This document shows, piece by piece, positions 35,165 through 44,048 of a DNA stretch of 64,000 nucleotides (positions are counted from its first letter, which is position 1; each line of letters starts with the position of its first letter). The DNA is taken from contig NZ_BMDA01000001.1 in assembly GCF_014635545.1 (NCBI RefSeq), positions 946,739-1,010,738 of the forward strand, in the 5' to 3' direction. The DNA is from Acinetobacter courvalinii. GTDB lineage: Bacteria > Pseudomonadota > Gammaproteobacteria > Pseudomonadales > Moraxellaceae. Below the pieces are notes generated by a model that saw only the letters and a program-made list of their open reading frames with translations, was not told the DNA's origin and did no database searches. A program made the position numbers and the translations under genes.

Positions 35165-36172
35165 ATGTCGATGGCGCAACGTATACAGGATGCTTGGAAT
35201 GAACAGGCTTCATGGTTGGTGGTGTTGCGCCCACTGTCATGGTTGTATCGATTGGGCTTCTGTACCAATCAGGCACTTTATAAAAGTGGATTAAAAAAAG
35301 TCTATAAAGCACCTGTTCCGATCATGGTGATTGGCAATATCACGGTCGGCGGTAGTGGCAAAACTCCTTTGCTGATCCAGTTGGTCAAATACTTGCAACA
35401 GCAGGGTGTTCGGGTCGGTGTAATTAGTCGGGGTTATGGAGCTGAAGGGCCGTTTCCGCTTTTGGTTAGCCAAACATCCGAACCTGATATTGCTGGCGAT
35501 GAACCTTGTCTGATCGTCCAGTCGACTCAGGTGCCTATGGCTGTTGGTCCCAATCGACAGGCTGCAATTGAACTCTTACTGCAAAATGAGCAGCTTGATC
35601 TGATTATTAGTGATGATGGTTTACAGCATTGGGCTCTAGCTCGCGATATAGAATGGATTGTGCTGGATCAGCATCGTGGTCTGGGCAATGAGAAACTATT
35701 GCCAGAAGGTTATTTAAGAGAGCCTAAATCTCGCTTAAACCACAGTACGGTGATTGAACATACCAAAGCGGCACAACCTCGGCAGAATATGCATCTGGAA
35801 GTGGGTCAGCCTTATCTGCTCAATCCTCATCTGGATACGCCTTGGTTCGATCCAAAGCAATATTTTAATGCGGTGGTCGGCATTGGTTTTCCTCAACGGT
35901 TTTATCAGACCTTGAACAAGTTAGATGTTAACCAGTATCAGGCACATGAATTTCCCGATCATCATGATTATGAAATCGCTGATCTAAGCTTTGATAATCC
36001 TGATGCAATCATTACCACTGAAAAAGATGCGGTAAAATTTAAGGCATTATTAAAGCAACATCCTGAATTTAATATTCCGATCTGGGTGGTCCCCGTCGAA
36101 GCCGTATTATCGCCTGACTGTTATGAGTTGTTAAAACAGCAATTAAAACAGGTTGGCATTCAAATTTCTTAG
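35165..36172 (+). CDS. lpxK: Tetraacyldisaccharide 4'-kinase LpxK
   Basis: LpxK phosphorylates the lipid A precursor at the 4' position. The 335-aa protein has an N-terminal membrane-associated helix, the P-loop GNITVGGSGKTPL, the ISRGYG segment, VGPNRQAA, ISDDGLQHW and a C-terminal VGIGFPQRF plus ITTEKDAVKF. It sits two bases after msbA and ten before kdsB, so envelope lipid genes are co-transcribed. Confidence 0.95.
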   Translation: MSMAQRIQDAWNEQASWLVVLRPLSWLYRLGFCTNQALYKSGLKKVYKAPVPIMVIGNITVGGSGKTPLLIQLVKYLQQQGVRVGVISRGYGAEGPFPLLVSQTSEPDIAGDEPCLIVQSTQVPMAVGPNRQAAIELLLQNEQLDLIISDDGLQHWALARDIEWIVLDQHRGLGNEKLLPEGYLREPKSRLNHSTVIEHTKAAQPRQNMHLEVGQPYLLNPHLDTPWFDPKQYFNAVVGIGFPQRFYQTLNKLDVNQYQAHEFPDHHDYEIADLSFDNPDAIITTEKDAVKFKALLKQHPEFNIPIWVVPVEAVLSPDCYELLKQQLKQVGIQIS

Positions 36173-36181
36173 AGATCTATC

Positions 36182-36943
36182 ATGAAGCATATTGTTATTC
36201 CTGCTCGTTTTGCGAGCTCTCGTTTGCCAGGAAAACCCTTACTCCTGATTCATGGCCGACCAATGATTTTGCGTGTGGTGGATCAGGCGAAAAAAGTTGC
36301 TGGTTTTGATGATTTATGTGTTGCAACAGACGATCCGCGTATTGCAGCAGTCTGTCAGGCAGAAGGCGTAGATGTGGTTCTAACCCATCCTGAACATCCC
36401 TCTGGTACCGATCGTTTAAGTGAGGTTGCGCGCATTAAGGGCTGGGCAGCAGATGATGTGATTGTCAATGTACAAGGGGATGAACCTTTATTGCCAGCTC
36501 AACTGGTACAGCAGGTCACACAGCTTTTGCTTGATCATCCGCAATGCTCAATGTCGACCTTGTGTGAACCGATTCATCAATTAGATGAATTTCAACGTGA
36601 CAGCATCGTTAAAGTGGTGATGAATAAGCGTAATGAGGCGCTTTATTTCAGTCGTGCGACTATTCCTTATGATCGTGATGGCGCCAAGCAAGCCGTATCT
36701 ACATTACATACTCAGGCATTTCGCCATTTAGGTTTATATGCTTACCGTGTGAAATTATTACAAGAATATGTGACGTGGGAACAGGGCAATCTGGAAAAGC
36801 TGGAAAGCCTTGAGCAATTACGGGTTTTGGAAAATGGCCATCGTATTGCCATTGATGTTGCAGAAGCGAATTTACCCCCGGGCGTAGACACACAGGCAGA
36901 TTTAGATCGTCTCAATACTCTACCTGTGAGTGCATTTGAATAA
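36182..36943 (+). CDS. kdsB: 3-deoxy-manno-octulosonate cytidylyltransferase KdsB
   Basis: KdsB activates Kdo as CMP-Kdo for lipid A core synthesis. The 253-aa enzyme has the signature [15 protein letters not shown], the VATDD motif, NVQGDEPLL and the [14 protein letters not shown] stretch, then HLGLYAYR. It lies between lpxK and holB; the holB start is within two bases of its stop. Confidence 0.96.
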   Translation: MKHIVIPARFASSRLPGKPLLLIHGRPMILRVVDQAKKVAGFDDLCVATDDPRIAAVCQAEGVDVVLTHPEHPSGTDRLSEVARIKGWAADDVIVNVQGDEPLLPAQLVQQVTQLLLDHPQCSMSTLCEPIHQLDEFQRDSIVKVVMNKRNEALYFSRATIPYDRDGAKQAVSTLHTQAFRHLGLYAYRVKLLQEYVTWEQGNLEKLESLEQLRVLENGHRIAIDVAEANLPPGVDTQADLDRLNTLPVSAFE

Positions 36944-36944
36944 G

Positions 36945-37931
36945 ATGATGGTCGATACACACAAAAAAACCCTTTATCCTTGGCATGCACAGACCTGGCA
37001 ACTGCTCAGTACACGATTTCCTCATCTTGGACATGGGCTACTGTTTTATGGCAAACAAGGCTGCGCCAAAAAAGAGTTTGCAGAACGTTTTGTCGCTTGG
37101 GTGCTTTGTTTAAATAAACAGGCGCAAGCGGCTTGTGGTGAATGTATTAGCTGTCAGTGGCTGAAATCGGATACGCATCCGAATTATGTACATATCACCA
37201 CAGACGAAGAAAATAAAAAACAAAACGCAAAAATCAAGATCGAGAAAATACGCGATCTACTGCCATTTGTGCAACAAACCGGGGAAGGCTGGCGTGTTGT
37301 GGTCATCGAGCCTGCAGAAGCCTTAAACACGGCTTCGGCAAATGCTTTATTGAAAACACTGGAAGAACCCGGCGAGCGCGTCGTATTAATTTTACTTGCT
37401 GATCATTATTTGAAATTACCCGCTACCATTCGCAGTCGATTACAGCATTTTGCATTAGATCGTTTAACGCTTGAGGATGCGCAGACTTTTGTCAAACAGC
37501 AAATTCCAGAAATTTCATCGCAACAAGTGTCATTATTATTAAATCTTGCTAATGATATGCCGCTGACCGCGATTGAAATTGAAAAAAGTGACTGGCTGCA
37601 GAAACGTACTCTCTTTCTTGCCGACTGGCTGAAGTTGGTTGGGGAAAAAAACATGCCTTTGCATTACTCAAATAAGTGGTCGAAAGAGCTCAGTTTTTCT
37701 GAATTCTTGACTATGTTTGAATATCTGCTGGGGGATTTGGTGAGTTTGAAACTCAATCAGTCACTTAAGAATGATGATCTGGATTTTAGTCAGCTGGTTG
37801 AGTGTTATAACCTTGAGCAGCTGTTTACCATCTATTCGGACTTACAACAGAAAAAACGCATGGTTGAGCAGAATGTTCAAACACAACTGGTCATGGATGA
37901 GTTGTTTATTCAGCTCATGAATGTGGCTTGA
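36945..37931 (+). CDS. holB: DNA polymerase III delta' subunit
   Basis: This is the clamp-loader delta' subunit. The 328-aa protein has a degenerate P-loop (YGKQGCAKKE), the zinc-binding cysteine cluster ending in ACGECISC, NALLKTLEEPGE and the SRLQ variant of the SRC motif. I start at the ATG two bases after the kdsB stop; a second ATG follows directly, and an overlapping GTG lies 15 bases earlier. In pseudomonads holB, pilZ and tatD are adjacent; here a small secreted-protein gene intervenes. Confidence 0.92.
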   Translation: MMVDTHKKTLYPWHAQTWQLLSTRFPHLGHGLLFYGKQGCAKKEFAERFVAWVLCLNKQAQAACGECISCQWLKSDTHPNYVHITTDEENKKQNAKIKIEKIRDLLPFVQQTGEGWRVVVIEPAEALNTASANALLKTLEEPGERVVLILLADHYLKLPATIRSRLQHFALDRLTLEDAQTFVKQQIPEISSQQVSLLLNLANDMPLTAIEIEKSDWLQKRTLFLADWLKLVGEKNMPLHYSNKWSKELSFSEFLTMFEYLLGDLVSLKLNQSLKNDDLDFSQLVECYNLEQLFTIYSDLQQKKRMVEQNVQTQLVMDELFIQLMNVA

Positions 37932-38135
37932 GTTTATCTAAATCATTCTGCTGATTTCTGATCTAAGTAAAACAGCAGGGTAAAGGAAATGTTTTAAAAT
38001 AAATACCTTATCCTGCTTGGCGAGATTTATATAAAAATTGTATCTAAAATGTACATTGCTCTTTAATCCTTGATCAAAAAAGAATATAAAATGTGAAACA
38101 CTTCACAATAATATTAAAAAATAAGGAATATCGAG

Positions 38136-38441
38136 ATGAAAAACAAATCTATCGCGATTGCATTGTCTTGTATGCTTTTACCAGCTATGGCAGTGGCTGA
38201 ACCCAAGTTCGTTTCAAATATTAATGGGTCGTCTTTTCAGATTAATGCCTCCAATACAGGGTCACAGGCTTACGAATGTGTGTACAGTTATTCTTTTAAT
38301 CATGTCCGAGGTTCAGGTGTCAGTCAGTTTAGTGGCAAATTCTATATTGAAGCTGGAGCCAATAATATTTCGGTCATTGCCAGAAATACTGATCAAATGA
38401 TCAGTAAATTAGACTTTGATTATAAGTGTACTGAAAAATAA
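38136..38441 (+). CDS. Small secreted protein of unknown function, 101 aa
   Basis: A clear signal peptide (KNKSIAIALSCMLLPAMAVAEP, cut after AVA or AEP) precedes about 80 residues rich in Ser, Asn and aromatic residues with a beta-strand pattern. Two cysteines (YECVYSY and DYKCTEK) could form a disulfide in the periplasm. I do not recognise the family. It has a Shine-Dalgarno-like AAGGAAT, about 200 bases of upstream space and its own terminator, so it is a separate transcription unit placed between holB and pilZ. Confidence 0.75.
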   Translation: MKNKSIAIALSCMLLPAMAVAEPKFVSNINGSSFQINASNTGSQAYECVYSYSFNHVRGSGVSQFSGKFYIEAGANNISVIARNTDQMISKLDFDYKCTEK

Positions 38442-38469
38442 ACCACTTTATTTTGCATGATTGAATTGA

Positions 38470-38494
38470 AAACCGCTGATGACAGCGGTTTTTT
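38470..38494 (+). terminator. Rho-independent terminator after the small secreted-protein gene
   Basis: AAACCGCTG (38470-38478) pairs with CAGCGGTTT (38483-38491) and runs into a T tract. Confidence 0.9.
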
Positions 38495-38799
38495 AATCAA
38501 GTCCTTAAATTTCATGTCATTTCTTTTCAATTGTCATCTATTCTAAACCAAACGCGTGCATGATCCGGAAAGCGGTAAATAAATTTCATTTTCTGTATTT
38601 AAAACACAATTTTCCTAAACATCATTTGTTGTTTGCTGGATTGTTTTCTATAATTCAGTCATAAAAGACGTATACATATTAAATGAACGAAGATGAAAGA
38701 TGATGCTATAAATCCGATAAATATCGTTTGAAGTTTTATAGATAAATCGCAAGTACACGTTCTGTATTTTAATGATTTAGTATTGAACAGGGGAAAGTT
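38495..38799 (+). other. Intergenic region upstream of pilZ
   Basis: About 300 AT-rich bases without a reading frame lie between the terminator at 38494 and pilZ. It must hold the pilZ promoter; several TATAAT-like stretches (near 38651, TATAATTC) are candidates but none has a convincing -35 partner. I see no repeat or RNA structure. Confidence 0.4.
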
Positions 38800-39144
38800 A
38801 TGCAACCACAAATGATGGGCGGAATTATACAGGTCAATATTCCAGACAAAGCGACCTTACAATCCAGCTATATGCCTTTTGTCCAAGGCGGTGGTTTATT
38901 TGTGCCAACCAAGCAAGCAGTAAAAATGGGACAGGAGGTTTTTGTACTGGCCACACTGCCGGAGCAAGCGCAAAAGATTCCATTAACGGGAAAAGTGATC
39001 TGGATTTCGCATAAACAGACGCATTTTAAGCCACAAGGTTTTGCCATACAGCTCGCAGGTGAAAAAGGCGTGTATTATAAAAATGAAGCTGAGAAATTGC
39101 TGGCGGGATCTAAAGGTCTGGATCGCCCAAGTTATACCATGTAG
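38800..39144 (+). CDS. pilZ: PilZ domain protein PilZ (type IV pilus biogenesis)
   Basis: This 114-aa protein is of the PilZ type needed for type IV pili. It has GGLFVPTK, MGQEVFVLATLPE and a central GKVIWIS strand, but lacks the RxxxR c-di-GMP-binding arginines at the N-terminus, as PilZ proper does. GGGGAAAG precedes the ATG. tatD follows 24 bases later, matching the usual pilZ-tatD neighbourhood. Confidence 0.9.
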   Translation: MQPQMMGGIIQVNIPDKATLQSSYMPFVQGGGLFVPTKQAVKMGQEVFVLATLPEQAQKIPLTGKVIWISHKQTHFKPQGFAIQLAGEKGVYYKNEAEKLLAGSKGLDRPSYTM

Positions 39145-39168
39145 TAATGAAGTAAATAGGATAGAAGA

Positions 39169-39942
39169 GTGTTTGTTGATACGCATTGCCATTTAACCAT
39201 GCTGGATTTAAGTCCTTATGAAGGCGACTTGGATCAGGCACTGGAACAAGCCCGTCTTGCCGGTGTGTCGAAATTCATGGGAATTTCGGTTGATCTTGAA
39301 GATCATGTCAAGCTGGCAGAAATTGCTGCCCGCCATAAAGACATTGGCTATTCGGTGGGTGTTCATCCCTGTGAGGATGAACAGGTCATGGCGCGTGCAA
39401 CAACAGACTATCTGGTCAATCTGGCACAGTCCGATAAAGTGTGGGCTTTGGGTGAAACCGGTCTGGACTATTATCACAGTACGGATTTTGTTGAAGAACA
39501 GAAACGTTGCTTTGCGCGACACATTGAAGCTTCAAAAATCGTGAAAAAGCCTGTGGTTGTGCATACCCGTGCAGCCAAGCACGATACCATTGATATTATT
39601 CGTGCAGAGCAGTCTACCCATGGTATTTTGCATTGTTTTACCGAGGATTGGGAAACAGCAAAAGCTGTTCTGGATTGTGGTTATTATATTTCTTTCTCCG
39701 GAATTGTTTCTTTTAAAAATGCGCAGGACTTGCGTGATGTGGCTAAACAGGTACCGCTTGATCGCTTGCTCATCGAAACGGATAGTCCTTACTTAGCGCC
39801 AGTGCCTTATCGCGGTAAAAGCAATGAACCGAAATATGTTCCTTTTGTAGCAAAAGCATTAAGTGATGTATATGATAAATCGGTTGAAGAGATTGGCATG
39901 ATTACAACACAAAATTTTGAAAATCTCTTAAATTTGAAATAA
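39169..39942 (+). CDS. TatD-family metal-dependent deoxyribonuclease
   Basis: This 257-aa TIM-barrel hydrolase has DTHCHL at the N-terminus, GVHPCEDE, GETGLDYYH, VVHTRAA, HCFTEDWE, and ETDSPYLAPVPYRG. These are the metal ligands of TatD enzymes (YcfH-type). It starts with GTG at 39169. The neighbourhood pilZ-tatD is conserved in pseudomonads. The exact substrate of this YcfH-like member is unknown. Confidence 0.92.
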   Translation: MFVDTHCHLTMLDLSPYEGDLDQALEQARLAGVSKFMGISVDLEDHVKLAEIAARHKDIGYSVGVHPCEDEQVMARATTDYLVNLAQSDKVWALGETGLDYYHSTDFVEEQKRCFARHIEASKIVKKPVVVHTRAAKHDTIDIIRAEQSTHGILHCFTEDWETAKAVLDCGYYISFSGIVSFKNAQDLRDVAKQVPLDRLLIETDSPYLAPVPYRGKSNEPKYVPFVAKALSDVYDKSVEEIGMITTQNFENLLNLK

Positions 39943-39977
39943 ACGGTTTTTGTTGTACTAGGAAAGAGAGTTATTAC

Positions 39978-40592
39978 GTGAAAATGGATCGTCAAGCTCA
40001 GTTTAGAGCACGAGAAGTATTAATTTTTCAAATCGCGGAGCAACTCCTATTAGAAAATGGTGAGGCAGGCATGACGCTGGATGCGTTGGCTGCCGAGCTG
40101 GATCTTGCAAAGGGCACGTTATATAAGCACTTTCAAAGTAAAGATGAACTCTATATGTTGCTGATTATTCGTAATGAGCGCATGTTGCTGGAAATGATTC
40201 AGGATACCGAAAAAGCATTTCCTGAACATCTGGCTTTCTTTATGTTGCACCATTTACATCATCCGGAGCGTACTGCGCTCTTTCATCAGATCGAAGAACG
40301 GCTTTCTACTACAGGACAAGGTATTCAATTATTATTCAGTGAATTATATAAAGTGCGTAGGCAGCGTCTGCGTATCATTATCCGTATGACGGAAAGTTAT
40401 TTACTGGATATAAACAGTACCATGACGACACGTGATTATCTTGCTTCAATCTGGTCTCTGACCTATGGCGCAGCGGTGATTCTGAATTCGAGTTTTTATC
40501 AACGCTATTTAGGTTCTCGAGACACTTTACGTGTTGCTTATATTGAGCAGGCTTTGGCATTGCCGAAGCTGGTCGAACCTGTTCTTGCATAG
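39978..40592 (+). CDS. TetR-family transcriptional regulator
   Basis: The 204-aa protein has a standard N-terminal TetR helix-turn-helix: GMTLDALAAELDLAKGTLYKHFQSKDELY spans its two DNA-binding helices. The ligand domain is unassigned. The start is GTG at 39978, or the ATG two codons on. It is 35 bases after tatD and 11 before gspH, so it may simply be carried in the same transcript. Its targets are not evident. Confidence 0.9.
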   Translation: MKMDRQAQFRAREVLIFQIAEQLLLENGEAGMTLDALAAELDLAKGTLYKHFQSKDELYMLLIIRNERMLLEMIQDTEKAFPEHLAFFMLHHLHHPERTALFHQIEERLSTTGQGIQLLFSELYKVRRQRLRIIIRMTESYLLDINSTMTTRDYLASIWSLTYGAAVILNSSFYQRYLGSRDTLRVAYIEQALALPKLVEPVLA

Positions 40593-40603
40593 TTGAAAAA
40601 CGC

Positions 40604-41152
40604 ATGAGATCACCACAGCATTCGCAAAAAGCCTTTACCCTGATTGAGGTGATGGTGGTGATCGTGATTATGACGATCATGGCATCTCTCGTGGTTTTGA
40701 ATATCGGTGGCGTTGACCAGCGCAGGGCCATGCAAGCCCGAGAGATGTTTATTCTTGATCTGAAGAAAATCAATAAAGAAGCGACTGATCAGGCCAAAGT
40801 CTTTGCCTTAAATACTCAAAATGCAACAGATGTCGCACCTTTTAGTTATAACTTGTTTGAATATCATGACCAGAGCCGTGAACAGATTCAGCAGGCTGAT
40901 CGCACCTGGCAACTCTATAAAGAATTTAAGACCCGTCAATTGCCCAATAATGTTTCTTTAACGATTCAAAGTTTAGATACAGCAAGTTATAACAAAGCCA
41001 AAAATGAAGATTTGCTGGGGGGTAAGGCGCCTCAACTCATCTGGTTCGGAAACGGTGAAGCCAAACCTGTTCGAATCCAGTTTTATTATGAGCAACAGCC
41101 GATTGGACATGAGTTAGAGCTGGATCATTTGGGTAAGGTCAATGAAAATTAA
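40604..41152 (+). CDS. gspH: Type II secretion minor pseudopilin GspH
   Basis: GspH belongs to the pseudopilus of the type II secretion system. A short basic leader with the prepilin cleavage site A|FTLIEVMVVIVIM is followed by the hydrophobic helix and a 150-residue periplasmic domain. Cleavage after alanine rather than glycine (QKA-FTLIE) is slightly unusual. It heads the gspH-I-J-K group. Its last codons overlap an ATG that opens the gspI frame. Confidence 0.88.
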   Translation: MRSPQHSQKAFTLIEVMVVIVIMTIMASLVVLNIGGVDQRRAMQAREMFILDLKKINKEATDQAKVFALNTQNATDVAPFSYNLFEYHDQSREQIQQADRTWQLYKEFKTRQLPNNVSLTIQSLDTASYNKAKNEDLLGGKAPQLIWFGNGEAKPVRIQFYYEQQPIGHELELDHLGKVNEN

Positions 41153-41723
41153 GTCTTTAACAGGTCTTCCAGAAAATGCTTTTTGTCTTGTGAAAGCACA
41201 GAAAGCTTGCACCTCAAGCATAGCTTTCGGTCTTGCAGCAGGGCCGAGCGTTGCTCGATTTAATCGTGTTCACATCGAGCATAGCTCTCCGTCTTCTTGC
41301 GAAGCTGGGCTTCTCAGGGTGAAACGTTGTTTCACTCATCCTCGCTCAGGATTTACCTTACTTGAAGTGATGGTGGCGCTGGCGATCTTCGCAGTTGCAG
41401 CAATTGCGTTAACCAAGGTCGCAATGCAATACACCCAGTCAACATCGAATGCCATTTTAAGAACCAAAGCACAATTTGTGGCGATGAATGAAGTGGCGAT
41501 GATGGAAATGAACCAGGAGTGGCTGGACGGTACGCAATCCAAGCAAATCACATCTCAAGGTGAAACGTGGCAAATAGATAAAAAAGCACAATCGACAATT
41601 AGCCCGAAGATCCAGCGCATCGAGTTGCAAGTCAGCTTATTTAATGATGAACAAGGCAAGGTCGAAGCGGGCATTACCAATCTTGTGTTCTTTAACTATC
41701 CTGCAAAGGCCAGAACACAATGA
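41142..41723 (+). CDS. gspI: Type II secretion minor pseudopilin GspI with abnormal long leader
   Basis: GspI is a core minor pseudopilin. The mature part begins at the prepilin site SG|FTLLEVMVALAIFAVAA and runs 120 residues to the end, the usual size. The open frame from ATG 41142, which overlaps the gspH stop, puts about 70 residues before the cleavage site, far longer than normal leaders. That extension is coded by a cluster of short hairpins. A GTG at 41319 would give a standard 11-residue basic leader (VKRCFTHPRSG), with only a weak GGG ahead of it. Both starts are possible; the mature protein is the same. Confidence 0.8.
   Translation: MKIKSLTGLPENAFCLVKAQKACTSSIAFGLAAGPSVARFNRVHIEHSSPSSCEAGLLRVKRCFTHPRSGFTLLEVMVALAIFAVAAIALTKVAMQYTQSTSNAILRTKAQFVAMNEVAMMEMNQEWLDGTQSKQITSQGETWQIDKKAQSTISPKIQRIELQVSLFNDEQGKVEAGITNLVFFNYPAKARTQ
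41199..41343. repeat. Cluster of short hairpins inserted at the gspI 5' end
   Basis: At least five small inverted repeats with 3- to 5-base loops follow each other: GCTTG/CAAGC (41205-41219), CGAGC/GCTCG (41245-41257), GAGC/GCTC (41277-41287), GAAGC/GCTTC (41301-41313) and GTGAAAC/GTTTCAC (41319-41335). Two similar segments starting AGCATAGCT (near 41217 and 41278) form an imperfect direct repeat about 61 bases apart. It is richer in G and C than its neighbours. This looks like a repetitive element kept in frame, not pilin sequence. Confidence 0.6.
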
Positions 41724-42337
41724 AATACACACGCGCATTTACCCTGGTCGAATTATTGGTTGCCATTGCAATCTTTGCAGTACTTTCGATGCTGGGCTGG
41801 AAAGTTTTTGACTATTTATTAAAAGTCAAAGATCGCAATGCCGAGCATGAAATGCATTTATTTGCCTTGCAGGACGCCTATCAGCAGGTGCTAAGAGACA
41901 GTCTGCAGATGATTCCTTTAACTGCTAATGATGGCCGACAGTTGCAAGCGGCGCTGGTGTTGAATGATCAGCACTTTGCATTTAGCAAGGCAGGTGTTTC
42001 TGATCCATTGAAACAGGGTTTGTCTCCTTACGAGCGTATTGAATATCGCTATGATGCTGCTCAAAAGAAAGTCTATCGCCTGAAATATTCGAATCTGAAT
42101 ATTCCCAATCGTGTACAACCTGTTTCAAGTACTTTGCTGGAAAATGTCGACCAATTTAAGCTGACGGTATTGAACCCGCAAGAATTGACGCAATGGCCTG
42201 AAAACAGTGATCCAAGTAATATTGCTGAATTGAAGAAATTACCCCGTGGTATCAAAATTCAGTTAACGGTTGCGGGGACCGATTATGAGTGGATCTATAG
42301 TCTGTTAAATAATACTTCAGATATGGGCGGTCAGTAA
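41720..42337 (+). CDS. gspJ: Type II secretion minor pseudopilin GspJ
   Basis: The 205-aa protein starts MKYTRAFTLVELLVAIAIF, with a very short basic leader and the cleavage site A|FTLVELL, again with alanine before the phenylalanine. The periplasmic domain has the GspJ features ERIEYRYD and PRGIKIQLT. The ATG overlaps the gspI stop (ATGA), so the genes are coupled. Confidence 0.9.
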   Translation: MKYTRAFTLVELLVAIAIFAVLSMLGWKVFDYLLKVKDRNAEHEMHLFALQDAYQQVLRDSLQMIPLTANDGRQLQAALVLNDQHFAFSKAGVSDPLKQGLSPYERIEYRYDAAQKKVYRLKYSNLNIPNRVQPVSSTLLENVDQFKLTVLNPQELTQWPENSDPSNIAELKKLPRGIKIQLTVAGTDYEWIYSLLNNTSDMGGQ

Positions 42338-42341
42338 TGCC

Positions 42342-43301
42342 ATGAAAAATCACTCATCTCAACATGGCATCGCATTATTAACCATTCTGGTGATGGTGGC
42401 CTTAGCCACAATTCTGGCGGCAACCATTGCCAAACGACAGACCAATACTGCCGAGAATACCGGCTATTTGATGCGTCAGAATCAGTCCTTACTATATGCC
42501 AAAAGTGCAGAAGCATTTTTTTCGGAATTGCTGATTCAGGACAGTGATAATGGTGAAAGCATTGATCATTTACAGGAAAACTGGGCCAAACCAATGCCGC
42601 CATTTCCTGTGGATGATGGCTATGTTGCGGGGCGGTTAGTCGATGAATCGGGCAAATTTAACCTGAACAATCTGGTCAAGGCGGATGGAACCCAAGTAGA
42701 TGAAGCTTCGAGACGCTGGTTTGAAAAGCTGCTGCAACGGGTTGGTCTGCCCGCAGAGCTCAGTCAGGCCGTGATTGACTGGCAGGATGTTGATGATGAA
42801 ACTACAGGTGCGATGGGTGCGGAAAGTAATTATTATCAAGGTTTGGATCCCGCTTATCTGACACCAAATACCAAGTTTCATAGTGTGGAAGAATTGAAGC
42901 TGGTCAGAGGCTTTGAAGGCAAAAATTATGATTTGATTAAAGCTTATGTCACGGCATTACCAGAGTACACCAAGGTTAATATGAATACAGCACCAGCCCT
43001 GTTATTGGCCAGTATTGATCCAAAGATTGATGTCAAAGCACTTGAACAAGCATTAAAGACCAAACAGGCCAACCTGACCTATTTCAATAATGTGGATGAT
43101 TTATGGCAATTAAGTGTTTTTTCTGGAATAGATGAAGCAAACAAAGCCGATGCAACAGCTTTGCTGGACAGTAAATCCAATTATTTTACCGCACAGATTG
43201 AAGTGGTTTTAAGCGAACGGAAGCGTCAATTTACCAGTGCTTTGGTGCGTAAGGATAAGCAAGTGACTGTTTATTCAAGAAGTCTTTCACCTTTCCAGTA
43301 A
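42342..43301 (+). CDS. gspK: Type II secretion minor pseudopilin GspK
   Basis: GspK caps the pseudopilus. The 319-aa protein has a leader ending HG|IALLTILVMVALATILA, without the Glu at +5 that other pseudopilins have, which is diagnostic for GspK. The large domain has DESGKFNLNNL, AVIDWQDVDDE and VNMNTAPALLLASI, typical calcium-binding and SAM-like elements. It is the last gene of the group; the other type II secretion genes are not in this window. Confidence 0.93.
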   Translation: MKNHSSQHGIALLTILVMVALATILAATIAKRQTNTAENTGYLMRQNQSLLYAKSAEAFFSELLIQDSDNGESIDHLQENWAKPMPPFPVDDGYVAGRLVDESGKFNLNNLVKADGTQVDEASRRWFEKLLQRVGLPAELSQAVIDWQDVDDETTGAMGAESNYYQGLDPAYLTPNTKFHSVEELKLVRGFEGKNYDLIKAYVTALPEYTKVNMNTAPALLLASIDPKIDVKALEQALKTKQANLTYFNNVDDLWQLSVFSGIDEANKADATALLDSKSNYFTAQIEVVLSERKRQFTSALVRKDKQVTVYSRSLSPFQ

Positions 43302-43408
43302 ATGTGTAGATTGATTTGTCAAATGGTGACAAGGTTTAAAATCAATCCCAATCCATGTTTTTTTGCTTTATAATAAAATCCGTTTGCAGATAAAGATTAG
43401 CTTGGTGC

Positions 43409-44005
43409 ATGTTAATTCGTAAATTGTTTAAGTTTGAGAATGCTCATATTGTACGTAACTGTACATCGGACCGTTGTAAGCGTTCGATTCATGGGCACAG
43501 TTATAAAGTTGAATTATTATTAAAAGCGTCAAAGCTGGATCATGGACAAATGGTTTATGATTTTGGCCTGCTTAAAGGCGTGATTAAAGAGCTATATGAT
43601 AGCTTCGACCATGCCATTTGTTTCTGGCAGAAAGATGATCCTGCTTATATTGATGCATGTAAAACATTTAGTGCACGCTGGATTTCCTTGCCGGTTTCGC
43701 CTTCGGCAGAACAGTTTTCGCGTATCTTTTTCTTTCTCGCCCAGCAAGTGTTAAATTCAACCGTAACCCAGAATGGTGAAGGTGATGTTGAGGTTTACTC
43801 CGTCATTGTTCATGAAACTGATACGGGCTATGCACAGAGTTTTCAGGAAGATATTGAAAATATACAAATGGGTGAGTTGAGTCTGGAACAGATTGTCTTT
43901 TCAGAGCAGGTACAGGCTGAATGGAGTGATGTTCAGATGTATGAAAACCTGAAAAAAGGAACAAAATTCCAGAATCCGAATGTAGAATTACAAGTTAATA
44001 TTTAA
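43409..44005 (+). CDS. queD: 6-carboxytetrahydropterin synthase QueD family protein
   Basis: This 198-aa protein is of the QueD/PTPS family in queuosine synthesis. Zinc ligands are visible as FENAHIV and the GHSYKVE stretch; a cysteine precedes (RNCTSDRCKRSIHGHS), and FDHAICF and VHETDTGY carry further active-site residues. It is longer than E. coli QueD. It has about 100 bases of upstream space with a TATAAT at 43370, and ung follows 43 bases later. Confidence 0.88.
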   Translation: MLIRKLFKFENAHIVRNCTSDRCKRSIHGHSYKVELLLKASKLDHGQMVYDFGLLKGVIKELYDSFDHAICFWQKDDPAYIDACKTFSARWISLPVSPSAEQFSRIFFFLAQQVLNSTVTQNGEGDVEVYSVIVHETDTGYAQSFQEDIENIQMGELSLEQIVFSEQVQAEWSDVQMYENLKKGTKFQNPNVELQVNI

Positions 44006-44048
44006 GTAATTTTCACTTAAATAAAAGAATCTATTTCAAGGAATGTTG

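Noticed and set aside
41319-41335. GTGAAAC-GTT-GTTTCAC palindrome as a parS site
   Set aside because: parS has the half-sites in the opposite order (GTTTCAC then GTGAAAC) without a three-base spacer. It is one of the hairpins of the gspI-leader repeat.
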